A DNA stretch of 64,000 nt, taken from positions 7,974,642-8,038,641 of the forward strand of contig OX442425.1 in assembly GCA_949361645.1 (NCBI GenBank). The letters are read 5' to 3'. The notes beneath the pieces were generated by a model. The model saw only the letters and a program-made list of their open reading frames with translations, ran no database searches and was not told where the DNA came from. Source of the DNA: Spongilla lacustris (taxonomy: Eukaryota; Porifera; Demospongiae; Spongillida; Spongillidae). The position numbers were made by a program, and so were the translations under genes. Below are positions 42,914-54,771 of the stretch, in pieces (position 1 is the stretch's first letter; each line of letters starts with the position of its first letter).

Positions 42914-43309
42914 AATCTGATATGAGAGTCTGAAATATATTGAGATAAATAGGATCCATATAGTCTGAGTGTATATAGTAATGTCACATAAACACAAATT
43001 CACATTGTTTGTCGTGCCTGGCATACTTCAGGAATAAGGTTATATAATGCAAAAGTTATTCCCAAACTTGGATGTCCTTTTACTACCCAAGCCTGTTCAG
43101 TGATACGAAGATAGAAATATTGCAACCTGTACCGCCTAAATCCCCCATGTTGCATGGAGTGTTAATTGGACAAGTGGCGAAGATGAACCTTAAGCTTACA
43201 TGTAATTACCGATCAGTTACGGAAAGTACACACACACGTACTTCAGTAATGAGCTATCATTATCATTACTGTTCAGCTGTGCAGATGTTATTAGTTTGGA
43301 TGACATAAT

Positions 43310-44680
43310 GAGAACGCTGTAGGCAGGAAGAACAGTATAGGAAAACAATCGGGCGAGTCATCCTAGTGAGGAATGTAGTTACATTCTATACGGGGGGGAG
43401 GGGGGGGGGGGGGGGGGGAGGACAATTTACCCTCATGACCTATACAAGTTTCGTAACGTATAGATGTCAGTTAAATTCTGAACTAACTCGTAGGCCAAGG
43501 AATTAAATGTGTCCCAAGACAGTTTGCTCTTCACCACGAATTGATGTGCCCTATGATTTCAATATGAACTGGCATAACATAAATTAATACATCAAGGACA
43601 GGAATGAGCAGTATCACAATCAATGTTTATGAGCTATATAGGTCAGTATTCATATTCAGTTTCATCACTTACATGAAGTACAAGACCACACACAATCAAT
43701 CCAACTCATTTGAGGCTCTTTCTAGAATATCCGTCACACAGTCCACAGTGGTACCACTCCTTGCATCCTGAACAGTCAATCATTTTCCTTTTGTCAATAG
43801 GCATTCAGAAAATTTCTATACTCAGTTGTGTTAATTCAGCTAGTTAACACTAACTCTTCTCTTCATTTCTCTCCACTGGAAACTTGCATGGAGAGAACCT
43901 GTTCTTCAAGGCCTCTTGATAAATTCACTCTGCTGAAACATACAATGACCATGTTGCATATATTAGCCGGGTGAGCTATAGCTGTTGCAAAATAAGCCAG
44001 GTCATTTTCCCCGTCTTGCTGTTAAACTCAATCACTTTCCCTGGACATGCCAAAACAGCTGCCACCTGTCATGCATGCGAGCACCAGCTAGGCCAGTAAA
44101 AACGTTAATTCTGACACCTTGTTTATAAGCTAGGTTACCAGCAGTATGATCACTGTGGCAGGACTCCATGATTTGCTTCCTCTGGTGTTTGCTGAATCAG
44201 TATCACTTCCACCCACATGCCTTTCTTTGCATGTCTTGTATACTGCTTTCTAAAAACTTCCACTCTGACTCTGTAGTATTAAACACAATTATTCCGTAGT
44301 AGTCTACTTCACTAAGCATGCATGCATTTAAATATTGCTCAGTTGTAACTCGTGCTACTGAACACTGACGTAAGCGAGTGTATTAACAAGTGGACGATCT
44401 ATACCTGTTTGCTTTTCTTCGAGGGAAGGATTCTCTTTTCATTAGCGGCGCAGGGTACCTGTGGAGTGTGGACATCAGAAAACTCTCGTTCCTCGTTGTC
44501 ATATGCATCTGTCCTCTCATCCATTTAAGCAGCTGTAGTATAAGTCACATGCAATATCTGAAAAGCCAGCTACGCTCCTTAATCCTTATCGCCTTTATCG
44601 GTGTAGTGATTCAAAACTTACACCACTTGGCTGCGGACTATGTATAGTTTGAAATCAAAATTTACGGCACAATGTCGGAC
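43310..44680. other. Region without supported genes
   Basis: Contains a long G tract at 43390-43420; otherwise AT-rich with only short frames. Confidence 0.4.
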
Positions 44681-44682
44681 CA

Positions 44683-44831
44683 CTTACTCCGTTGGGGGAC
44701 AATTTACTCTAGAGTAAAATGTCCGGTTAGGACAATTTACTCCGGAGTAAAACGTCCGGTTAGGACAATTTACTCCGGCGTAAAATGTCCGGTTAGGACA
44801 AGTTACTCCGACGGACACTTTCCTCCGTGAC
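44683..44831. repeat. 33-bp tandem repeat with a palindromic core
   Basis: Four units of gttaggacaatttactccgg and agtaaaatgtccg. Within each, TTTACTCCGGAGTAAA is a palindrome in the best-conserved copy and GGACA...TGTCC brackets it. Variation among units is partly compensatory (ctctagag, ctccggag). Confidence 0.8.
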
Positions 44832-45043
44832 AACACTATACGTCAAAGCATGTGTACATAAAAGAGGTGTATCGAGCTTACATTTCAGCGATTTCAGAAT
44901 GGAACAATATAAATATTGAGATTTCTTTGTGAATGAGGAATAATTATTTTAAAAAAAAAAAACTTGTCACCATGTTTTTGGTCTTATAATGATCGTCCTG
45001 GACCAAAATTTTTGGTGCAATTAAATAATTCATTTTATATACT

Positions 45044-45056
45044 ATCCCCCCCCCCC

Positions 45057-45088
<32 letters not shown>

Positions 45089-45090
45089 AA
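45044..45090. repeat. C tract followed by A tract
   Basis: A nearly pure run of about 30 C, then about 13 A. Confidence 0.95.
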
Positions 45091-45775
45091 TTGGTAATGT
45101 CATAGCTATATCCCATGGGCATCACATTTGACCCGACTGGTAGGGATGAGTCTCAATTCATTAAAAAAAAACCTTTAGCAAGCATGGAGGTACTTCTATA
45201 GAGTACTAACTTGAGATGTCAAGCATGCACTTCTAGCTGCTATAGGATGGAGTATAAAAGACTGCGAAACAAGGGTCTAACAATAATAAAGCCCTATATT
45301 TAGCAAGTTGTAGTTTATCATAAGCTACATATAGGATAATTTTGAAAACACCAACTTTCTAAAGAATGCTTTTGTACTTACTTGTATATGTTATCAGTTG
45401 GGAACAATTCCATGCAAAAAGATCCATCAACAATAAAAATGTAGAACTGATTCTTCTCAATTGAGCTGGGTCCATGCATAGATCCTGCTCAGTTATAATT
45501 ATGCCAACATGATCTCGAGCCATTGTCCGTTTCTCTTTGTCATGTGCATTATTTCTAGACGTGTAGTTTACTTATAGCTAAGATTGTGTGTTCAATTTAT
45601 GTGTGCATTTCCATTGTATCTTAATGGTGTCATTGTGAGGCCTTTTCATAATCACCCCCAATTATACAATGTATTCACTTGTTTTTTCACTCGGCACAAC
45701 AGTTTGCAAAGCTGACATTAATATTTAATCACCGGTTCACTTATCTGTCAACAAATTTATCACTGCAAAGCTGAC

Positions 45776-46300
45776 AAATGCAATGCTATGGTTGTCAAGA
45801 GGATGAACGTAAGTCGTGCTGTACACCATCTGCTATGGAAGGTACTGTGTCGAACTGAGTCATAATCATCATTTTATTGTTTGGAAACAGAAAGTGGACC
45901 ATCCATTTACATATTCAAATCCTCCTGCAATGTATGCATGTATAAGATAATACATTATGCACGTATACGATGCAAAGTAATCATACGCATGTAACACGGG
46001 ATGTAAGATATCTATTTTATTATGCATAATTTAATTTAAACAATGATACTGCATGTTAATATTACATACATTTGCATGCAAAACACGGTCACTGAATATG
46101 ATATATAGGACTGTATGTTTTTCAGTGTATCATGGCCCTTGCTTTCGCACTGACCAGTGTCAAATTCATCATATACATGTGGGAGTCGGACAACACAGAC
46201 CTCACAGCAAATCTGGTGCATGGCCTAAGTGAAGTATATGTTGAGCCTTGGGTTGCATATATCTACACAGTGCCATTGGGATACAAACCCTGCAGGTTAT
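45776..46300 (-). pseudogene. Decayed second copy of the integrase-like gene 3' region
   Basis: Shares long diverged blocks with 47835-48420 (for example gtcaagaggatgaac, tcaaatcctcctgca, and cttcacagcaa/cctcacagcaa). No open frame is retained. Confidence 0.55.
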
Positions 46301-47770
46301 AAGCTCGCTGTAATTCTAGTCACATCTCAAAAGCTTTACTTTGGTGTTTATTCCACATACAATTAAATATTATGCTGCATGCATTATCAGCTAGCAGCTA
46401 GAAGTACAGTTCATCCTAGCAGCTTGAAGTGCAGTGCATCCTAGTAGCTAGACTGAAATGCATCTCAGAAGTATACCTCCATGCATGCTGCAAGGGACTG
46501 ATGAAGGTTTTTTGAATTTGAATTTATGAATGAGACTCATACCTCAGAGTATACCAGTCAAGAGAATTAGTCACAATGGAATCTATAGCTATGACATTAA
46601 AAGTGCTATTTGGGAGTAGTATCTAAAATGGATCATTTAATTAGAGACCAACAAATTGGCGATTGTGGTCTAGGGTTTGATGATGGAGCAGCAATCAATC
46701 CCTGTACACGGACAACAAAGTGACATTTTTATCATGTTTTCAGTAATTATGATGTATATTGAACTTTGTGTACTATTACATGTATTGTGGATTCTAAAAA
46801 TTTTTTTTACAAACCAAGAGACCAAAAAATTAGTGACAAGTTAAGAATATTTCATCATTCACATGCAGAGAAATCTCAGTTTTTGAATTATTCCATTCGA
46901 CAATTGCTGAAATGTAGGCATGCATGTATTGCCTTGATTACTCCTTCCCATATTTAGCCTCCTCATTTTCAATAGTGCAACCACTGGCACTATAGTGAAG
47001 GAAGCATTCTACAAGAAGCCATTATTTCATACAAGGTAGATAGATTTGGTGTCTCCATTTAATATTAATATGTTCTTTTACAAGGCCAAGACACAATAAA
47101 ATGTTTATATAATAATTCGTATCCATATATTTAATTTCTGGTGGTGTTTCGGAAATATTGAGCGATCACTCAAGGGAATTGTATTGTAGCTAGTGCTGCC
47201 GCGATATGGTTCTTTGCCGATATCATCTATATCGCGATATTTCATTGTCGAATTATTTGTCAATAATCACAGTTTTCAAGTTGAAGCTGCGTTGTTGGTG
47301 ACACAAGAACCAACACATAAACCGTCCTCAGTATCATGCTGTGGGGCTGCATGCAGGGGAGAGGGAGGGAGATACCGTATAGAATTCTATTTCCCTTATG
47401 TTACCAAACTGCATGTGCCTTCAGAACGGGCTTGCTCCACGGCATGGTTATATACACCAGAAAAGAAATAATGGAGCCACTTAATTTTAAAATCCTCTGT
47501 AAAATTACCGTGTAATTGCATGAACATAAAAAAGTGATTCCCAAAATGAATTTACAGTGAATGTAAAGTAGTTTGTATTGTAATTTTGCCCCTATACACA
47601 TGATGTACAACACCCAGGCCCCCTCCCATGAAAAAAAAAGGAAAGAAAAAAAGGCAGTGTTTATCGATAGTATCTCCACAACCATGAACTTTTATGTGAC
47701 AATATTTCATGCAGGAAATAATACGGTGAAAAAAAAAGGTTTTATTTATGCACATGCATTTTCTTTCTCC
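46301..47770. other. Region without supported genes
   Basis: AT-rich, no recognised element ends or coding domains. Confidence 0.4.
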
Positions 47771-48136
47771 ACAATCTACTAGTAACAAATTGCACATTTC
47801 AACATTCACTTACAATCTACTACTAACAAATTGTTACAACTGTGGTCAAGAGGATGAACAGTTTCCTGCAAGTCATGTAATACACCATCTGGTAAAGGAG
47901 CTATTGCATAATCATCATCGTTTCTGGAAACAGCAAGTGGACCATTCATTCCAGTCGATACCATAAGTATTCAAATCCTCCTGCAAAACAATATATAATT
48001 CACATAATCATGTGTGTAAGTATATGTACCAAATTTATTTCCCTTCAAGTCATATCTGTATACAGTATAGCTGGGGTAAGCATATTATTGTGCGGGCAAG
48101 TCTTAGTAACCAGCTATTAGGCATACAATATATTAC

Positions 48137-48166
48137 CTGTATGGTGTTGATAGCAACACCATACAG
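48137..48166. other. Small perfect hairpin (13-bp stem, ATAG loop)
   Basis: CTGTATGGTGTTG and its exact complement around ATAG. It directly precedes a larger hairpin. Confidence 0.8.
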
Positions 48167-48171
48167 TAAAG

Positions 48172-48229
48172 TCATATAGTTTCGGCATGCAGCTTCAGAG
48201 CTCTGCAGCTGCATGCCAAAACTATATGA
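48172..48229. ncRNA. Possible pre-miRNA-like hairpin
   Basis: A 23-bp stem with one mismatch (arms TCATATAGTTTCGGCATGCA... and its complement) and a 12-nt loop. Size and pairing fit a small-RNA precursor, but transposon remnants fold the same way. Only expression data could decide. Confidence 0.25.
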
Positions 48230-49079
48230 TTTTAGAGTGTACATTCAAATAAAATTCTACATTCATCAATCAAGGCCATGCTACATGCTGATGCGGGACA
48301 GTAGAAAGGACTTCACAGCAAGTCAGGTAGCCTAATGTTGAAATGAAGTATTTCAGTCAAGTCTTAACCACAGGCATTGCCTGCAAGTTATAAGATTGCT
48401 GCACATATGCTGAGTTCTGCTAACAAACACACAACTATTAGGTAGGTGTGAAACATCAGACACCTATAAGCTATCTGGTTTATACAGTGTTGTGTGCTTG
48501 TGTCTTGTTTTTAGTGATTTTAAAATGTATGCACAATTTTTCCAATATCAAAAATGCCATACCTCAGGTATGCTTTCTGTATTGGATTCCCCACTGATCC
48601 ATAACTGGCATGGTGAAAGGTTGCCTTCAGAACTTAGAAGATGCTGATTCCATGCCTCCTTAAATACTTGTAAGCTATTATCGATACAACTTAAAAATAC
48701 ATAATGGAGACAACAGACACGTACTTCATTTTCACAATCTAGCAGCCCCTCCTCTTCCATGGTATAGAACAGATTGTGTGCACAGTGTAAACTCATCTCT
48801 CCATAACCTCTCAATACACTGATTGTGGACACTGACCAGTAATAAAGCTACCTGGTCCATGTAATGGATGTTGTAGCATTAGTTGAACAACTTCTGTATT
48901 TTCTCCACCTCTGTCTGCATGGATTCCGGTTGGTATCCCAAATTCTCTTACAGATGCAAGAAACAACTGCAGAACTGTGTCTGCTCGATTGTTATTGGAG
49001 CAATGAAGGTATATGATTCGACGACTATAGCCATCAATGCCTCCATGAATAACAAACCACCAGCTGAAAATCAATGATA

Positions 49080-50319
49080 TCTACATTATAATTATATAAA
49101 ACATTTGGACATTCTACTAAATTGTGGCATTACACGTAGGATCCCAATAATTTATTCTGATGTCCACCAAGTTTCCTAAACAATACAGATTGCAATATTG
49201 GAAACTTGGACGACTTGGCAAAACTCCAAGTTATAGAATTTTTTAAGAAAGGCAAGAAAGAGAAATGGTACTTTTAAAGATATTCTATTTCAAAAGTGCC
49301 ACTTTTGCATGTGTGTATAATATTTATATATCACTGCATTTTACCAGGCAAGTGCCATCATAAATCTAATGAGAGCTCTGCTAAGGATGCAATCAAGGTG
49401 TTTGTATACAAATATGTGTAACACCACATGTTATTGTGCATGCAGTTACATGTACATATGTTACTGCACAGTTGTGTACACATGAACATGTAAGGATGGG
49501 TGTAACGTCCTAGTCAAAATGTTCCTCCTCCCTCCATGCTAGCAGGCTGAACTCTCTCCATCCCCCTGCGCCTCAAGTACAGCAGTGTGCGCCAGAACAT
49601 TACTTATGACTGTGGCAGCTGTGGTGTTGATGACTTCATCAAGATGACTCCAGGCAGCTAATAGTACCACCTTCCAGTTTGGAACAGAGGTACATGTACG
49701 TACATACATGAAAATTAAAAATCCAAATTTTATTATTGTCCTGTTTTCATCCCTCCCCCTCATGACCCCTCCCTCTTGTGGTCCCTTCCCTCCCTCTCTA
49801 CCATTCTTGACCCCTCCCTACATCTCTCAACCACTCCCTCTGCTAATTTCTCTCCCTCATACTCCCCACCTACCATCAGACGTCTGTATAGAGGATTGCT
49901 GGCTAGCTCCAGGAAAATGGTTAGATGCCATCAGACGTATTGCTGTGATGGAACTCATTTTGCAGTTGCTTGCATATACATGCAACTAAAAAATTTTTAA
50001 TGACACACAAAAATGTTAAGTCACTTAAGTGTTCACAAACCCCTAACATATGTACTGTCACACAAACACATCTGTGTCGTCGTCAGGCATTCACCGGGTA
50101 TAACAGAGAAGTATACTAGAACACGAGAGTACTAGGCCTAGTATTATTGTAGGTGGGGTGTGTCTGGTTATATACATGATCTGCATGATACCGGTCTTAT
50201 TGTTAAATTAGAAGATCGATGCAAAGTGAGCAGAGGTCCAAAGGACACGTCACTCTCGGGTTCTCATTGGTGCATGAGCTTAACGACAGTACCCTACGCA
50301 TATGTCAGTATGTACTATG
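49080..50319. other. Region without supported genes, 5' flank of the LTR element
   Basis: No recognised domain. CT-rich stretch at 49745-49870. Confidence 0.4.
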
Positions 50320-50459
50320 TGTGGAGTATAACAATTATTAACTAATAATAATTGATTAACTGATTTCTGTATTGTGTAACCCGTGTATGTATGAGCACGT
50401 TTTCTGTGTGGCTGTGTTAATACCAATCTTCTGCCATCGAACTTTCCCAGGATTTTACA
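50320..50459 (+). repeat. 5' LTR
   Basis: 140 bp, short for a gypsy element. Begins TG and ends CA. Confidence 0.93.
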
Positions 50460-50498
50460 GTGGCGACGAGGGTGGGATACAAGCGATAGTGCGGAACT

Positions 50499-53400
50499 AT
50501 GGCTGGACTTATAGGAAAGATTGGGGAGTTTGATTCGGCAACGGAAGACTGGACTAGTTACCTAGAGCGATTAAACCATTACTTTGCTGCGAATGGGATA
50601 GAAGAGGAGAAGAAGAAAGACACCTTTCTCTGCTGCATTGGCCGGGAGACGTTTGGCCTCCTAAGAGCGCTGGTGGCTCCACAAAAACCGGGGGAGAAGA
50701 CAATTAAGGAACTCATGGAGGCGCTGACAGCTCATCTGGCTCCAAAGCCTCTGGTGATTGCAGAGCGGTTCCGTTTTCACAAAAGGGAGCAAAAGGAGGG
50801 TGAGTCCATTAAAATGTACGCCGCCAGCCTGCAAAAGCTTGCAGAACATTGCAATTTTGGCAATGCCCTGTCAGATACCCTTAGAGACAGATTGGTGTGT
50901 GGCATGAGGGATGAGAAGGTTCAAAGACGCCTCCTCACCATAGCAGACTTAACCTTCAAGAAAGCCCTGGAGGAAGCTGAAATTGCTGAAAGAGCAGCTA
51001 AAGAGGCAGCTCAGTTCCATGAGACTGAGGCAGAAGTGCACAAGCTTCAGAGGAACCCTGTACAACATTGCTACCGCTGTGAAGGTTCCCATAGTCCCCA
51101 GACATGTCATTTCATCAATGAAGAGTGCCGGTACTGTGGGAAAAAGGGTCACATTGCAAGAGCATGTAGGGCCCGGAAGAGGAAAGGTGGCCACACTAAG
51201 GAATGGAGGGATCAGCAAGAGAAGACGCAGGCAGTCAAGAAGTTAGAGGGCGATGTGAAACAGGACGATGATGGCTCAGATGAAGAATGTGCGCTATACG
51301 CCATTGGGACCCACCAATGGACCACAGATAAACCAGCAATAGTCACTGTGGAGATGGAAGGAAGCCCCATACAAATGGAACTGGACACTGGAGCAGCTGT
51401 TTCACTACTTCCTTATGATGTATATCAAGAAAAGTTCAGATTTATTCCCTTGGAGAGGACTCGGATTCAACTTAGAACGTATACAGGAGAAAAAGTGAAG
51501 CCCAAAGGACAAATCAGGGTAAACGTTAAAAAGGGTGCAATTTGCACCCGCTTACCCTTGGTGGTTATGGAGGGTAGAGGACCACCATTGCTGGGTCGGA
51601 ACTGGCTTAGTAAGGTTCCGATTGATTGGCACGATGTTAAGCAGTTAACAGTTAGTGACCCAAGTGATAAACGTCAACAGCATAGGATTGATGCCCTGTT
51701 AAAAAAGTATCCAAGCATTCAACAGAAGGCTATTGGCAAGTTGGCTAACATCAGGGGTCGTCTCAACCTAAAGGAAGGTGTGGCCCCAGTATTCTTGAAA
51801 GCACGTCAAGTTCCGTACAGCCTTAGGAAAAATGTTGAGTTGGAGTTGGAGAAGCTGGTTAAAGAAGGAGTTCTGATCCCAGTATCCTGGAGTGAGTGGG
51901 CAACTCCAATCGTGGTGGTGCCAAAGGCTGATGGATCAGTTCGCATCTGTGGGGACTTCAAGTCCACGCTTAACCCACACTTGAAGGTAGATCAGTATCC
52001 ATTGCCTCGCATCGAAGATATACTGGCCAATCTGGGTGGCAGCAACACATTCAGCAAGATTGATCTTCATTTGGCTTATCTACAGGAGCTTGAGGAAGAA
52101 TCCAAGATACTGGCCACTATTAGCACTCACAGGGGATTATATCGCTTCAACCGCTTGCCGTTTGGCGTTGCCTCTGCACCTGCCATTTGGCAACGGGCGA
52201 TAGAGCAAGTACTGGAAGGAATTCCTAAGACTCAGTGCCTACTGGACGATATAATAGTAGCAGGCTCGTCTGAGGAAGAACACCTTCAGTTGCTGGACCG
52301 GGTACTGGAAAGACTGAATAGGTACAACCTCACGGTGAATAGAAAAAAATGCTCATTCTTCCAAAAAGAAGTCACCTACTGTGGATTCCGCATAGATAAA
52401 GAGGGTCTACATAAGGTTCCTGAGAAGGTGAACGCTGTCCTAGAAGCTCCACAACCACGCAATGTAACTCAGCTAAGGGCCTTCTTGGGAATGGTTAACT
52501 ACTATCATAGGTTCCTGCCAAATCTCTCTCACAAACTGGCACCTCTGCATCGTCTACTGCAAAAGAATATCAAATGGGCATGGACTCCAGAATGTGTGAC
52601 AGCTTTTCAGGGAGTTCAACAGCTAATGGCTTCAGATATCATACTTACACATTTTGACCCAAACTTCCCCGTTACAGTGTCATGTGATGCAAGCCCGTAC
52701 GGCCTGGGGGCAGTACTTTCTCATGTTCTGGCGGATGGAGCGGAGCATCCAGTTGCCTATGCATCCCGAACCTTGAGCCCAGCTGAACGCAATTACTCAC
52801 AGATCGACAAGGAAGCATTAGCCGTGGTCTGGGGGGTTAAACGTTTCCACCAGTACTTATATGGCCGCAGATTTACCTTGGTTACAGACCACAAGCCCCT
52901 CACATCATTATTCAATCCAGGCAGACCAATGTCAGCTACAGCAGCATCCAGACTGCAGAGACAGGCTCTCTTTTTGTCAGAGTACTCTTACAGCATCCAG
53001 TATAGGAGTACACTGCAACATGCAAATGCTGATGCACTCTCCAGGCTTCCATTGGAGGTGGAGCACAGGCTGAAGAGAATGGATGACACGGATGTTTTCA
53101 TGTTAAAACAGGTGGACGTTTTACCAGTTACATCAGATCGTTTGAGACAGGCTACAAATCATGACTCACTGTTGTCAAAGGTGTTGGTATTTGTTCAATC
53201 TGGATGGCCACCTGGTATCACAAAAGAATTGAAACCCTACTTTGATAGACGTCTGGAGCTCTCAGTAGAACAGGGATGCTTGATGTGGGGGATAAGAGTG
53301 ATAGTTCCCTCAGAGCTTCAACAGAAGGTGTTGACGGAATTACATGGTGGACACCAGGGTACAGTAAAGATGAAGGCTTTGGCTCGTTCACATGTATGGT

Positions 53401-54617
53401 GGCCTAATATTGACCAAGATATCACGCTGGTGACTCAGGGGTGCACAGGCTGCCAACTGATGCAAAAGGACCCTAAACTGACTCCGGTACATCCGTGGGA
53501 ATATCCTGAAGGTCCTTGGCGGCGGGTACATTTGGATTTTGCAGGTCCAGTTGAAGGCCAAGTTTTTCTGGTGGCAGTGGATGCTTACTCAAAATGGCCA
53601 GAGGTTGTGATGATGCAGGACACTACAGCATCCACAACTATACAGGAACTGCGGTCCCTTTTCGCACGTTGGGGCATTCCACAGCAATTAGTGACAGATA
53701 ACGGGCCCCAATTTGTAGCACAAGAGTTCCAGATGTTTGTGAAGGCAAACAACATAAAACATGTAAAATCCAGTCCATATCATCCAGCAACCAATGGTCT
53801 CGCTGAGCGATTTGTGCAGACACTGAAGAGAGCACTGAAAGTTTCCAAACATGAGAGGAGAACACTGCAACACAGGGTGGCCCAGTTCCTGTTGAACTAC
53901 AGAAATGCTCAACATGCTACCACAGAGGTGACCCCTGCAACATTGATGGTGGGAAGAGACTTGAGGAGTAGATTGCATCTGCTGAGACCAGATTTACGGG
54001 GCACGGTGCTGAAGGCAGCCACGAGACAGGTGATGACAAGATCGGCAGCTACAGAGCGTATATTCTACCCAGGAGAAAAGGTGTTGGTTCGGGATTACAG
54101 ACAGGGGCGGGGGCCTTGGCAGCCCGCAGTGGTAGAGGAGAAAGCAGGCACCAAAATGTATGTAGTACTGAATGATCATGGAGAAAGGTGGAGAAGGCAT
54201 TCGGATCAAATGAAGTCCAATCATTGTGGAATCAGGACAAGTGAAGTGGAAGAAAATGAACTAGATGGAGATAGGGCAATAATTTCAACAGCGGATGGTG
54301 TGGATACTGCTGGGGATGGAGGAGTTGAAACTACAATGAAGTCTACCTCGCAGTTACCCCAACCTGTGGATCAAGATGATGGACCTCATCGGGATACGGG
54401 GATCATGGTGGCTCCATCTACAAGGGAAGGGGGGGAGACCAATCCTGAACGCCCTCCTCATCACACAGAAAGTGACCTCCAGCTTCCGCCACCTACTATG
54501 CTCCCAACTGGTGCTCAGTCAATCGCATCAACAGGACAGCACCAGGCAGAGAGTGTGAAAACAAGAAGTGGTCGTGTTATTCGGAAGCCGGCTCGATATG
54601 CAGAACCTGGCTTTTGA
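50499..54617 (+). CDS. Gag-Pol polyprotein, single frame
   Basis: 1372 codons without frameshift between gag and pol. Capsid-like region ~1-180, then two zinc knuckles (C191..C194...H198....C203, atypical spacing, and a canonical CCHC at 210-223). Aspartic protease D296 in ELDTGAAVSLL. Reverse transcriptase with LDD at 582-584 (LLDDIIV). RNase H with D730 (SCDASPYGLGAVL). Integrase with a zinc-binding region (ELHGGHQG...CTGC) and the D1013, D1067, E1103 triad (53 and 35 residues between). The protease-RT-RNaseH-integrase order defines Ty3/gypsy. No chromodomain is evident and no envelope gene follows. The start ATG lies 40 nt after the LTR. Confidence 0.95.
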   Translation: MAGLIGKIGEFDSATEDWTSYLERLNHYFAANGIEEEKKKDTFLCCIGRETFGLLRALVAPQKPGEKTIKELMEALTAHLAPKPLVIAERFRFHKREQKEGESIKMYAASLQKLAEHCNFGNALSDTLRDRLVCGMRDEKVQRRLLTIADLTFKKALEEAEIAERAAKEAAQFHETEAEVHKLQRNPVQHCYRCEGSHSPQTCHFINEECRYCGKKGHIARACRARKRKGGHTKEWRDQQEKTQAVKKLEGDVKQDDDGSDEECALYAIGTHQWTTDKPAIVTVEMEGSPIQMELDTGAAVSLLPYDVYQEKFRFIPLERTRIQLRTYTGEKVKPKGQIRVNVKKGAICTRLPLVVMEGRGPPLLGRNWLSKVPIDWHDVKQLTVSDPSDKRQQHRIDALLKKYPSIQQKAIGKLANIRGRLNLKEGVAPVFLKARQVPYSLRKNVELELEKLVKEGVLIPVSWSEWATPIVVVPKADGSVRICGDFKSTLNPHLKVDQYPLPRIEDILANLGGSNTFSKIDLHLAYLQELEEESKILATISTHRGLYRFNRLPFGVASAPAIWQRAIEQVLEGIPKTQCLLDDIIVAGSSEEEHLQLLDRVLERLNRYNLTVNRKKCSFFQKEVTYCGFRIDKEGLHKVPEKVNAVLEAPQPRNVTQLRAFLGMVNYYHRFLPNLSHKLAPLHRLLQKNIKWAWTPECVTAFQGVQQLMASDIILTHFDPNFPVTVSCDASPYGLGAVLSHVLADGAEHPVAYASRTLSPAERNYSQIDKEALAVVWGVKRFHQYLYGRRFTLVTDHKPLTSLFNPGRPMSATAASRLQRQALFLSEYSYSIQYRSTLQHANADALSRLPLEVEHRLKRMDDTDVFMLKQVDVLPVTSDRLRQATNHDSLLSKVLVFVQSGWPPGITKELKPYFDRRLELSVEQGCLMWGIRVIVPSELQQKVLTELHGGHQGTVKMKALARSHVWWPNIDQDITLVTQGCTGCQLMQKDPKLTPVHPWEYPEGPWRRVHLDFAGPVEGQVFLVAVDAYSKWPEVVMMQDTTASTTIQELRSLFARWGIPQQLVTDNGPQFVAQEFQMFVKANNIKHVKSSPYHPATNGLAERFVQTLKRALKVSKHERRTLQHRVAQFLLNYRNAQHATTEVTPATLMVGRDLRSRLHLLRPDLRGTVLKAATRQVMTRSAATERIFYPGEKVLVRDYRQGRGPWQPAVVEEKAGTKMYVVLNDHGERWRRHSDQMKSNHCGIRTSEVEENELDGDRAIISTADGVDTAGDGGVETTMKSTSQLPQPVDQDDGPHRDTGIMVAPSTREGGETNPERPPHHTESDLQLPPPTMLPTGAQSIASTGQHQAESVKTRSGRVIRKPARYAEPGF

Positions 54618-54631
54618 ATGAAGCGGAGGAG

Positions 54632-54771
54632 TGTGGAGTATAACAATTATTAACTAATAATAATTGATTAACTGATTTCTGTATTGTGTAACCCGTGTAT
54701 GTATGAGCACGTTTTCTGTGTGGCTGTGTTAATACCAATCTTCTGCCATCGAACTTTCCCAGGATTTTACA
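54632..54771 (+). repeat. 3' LTR
   Basis: Identical to the 5' LTR by eye; followed by the CTATG duplication. Confidence 0.93.

Larger units (their letters stand above)
47790..49075 (-). pseudogene. Integrase-core (DDE) domain gene, frameshifted
   Basis: On the minus strand from 49075, VIHGGIDGYSRR (first Asp), IHADRGGEN (second Asp) and GPGSFITG are in one frame. SVHNQCIERLWRD (Glu) is then readable only after a shift near 48830, and a second shift near 48770 returns to YTMEEEGLLD and NLSPCQLWISG. A 3' exon at about 47990-47800 reads EDLNTYGIDWNEW and, after another break, DDYAIAPLPDG. The order matches a family of spliced integrase-core proteins common in fish and cnidarian genomes, whose function is unknown. 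At least two frameshifts make this copy inactive. The first visible exon starts after an acceptor (ttttcag) near 49063. Confidence 0.7.
50320..54771 (+). mobile_element. Intact Ty3/gypsy LTR retrotransposon
   Basis: Two 140-bp LTRs (50320-50459 and 54632-54771), each TGTGGAG...TTTTACA and identical by eye. CTATG is duplicated on both sides (50315-50319, 54772-54776). One base after the 5' LTR is tggcgacgagg, a probable primer binding site. A purine-rich aagcggaggag precedes the 3' LTR. Identical LTRs and an open frame point to a very recent insertion. It landed in the left end of element X. Confidence 0.95.
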
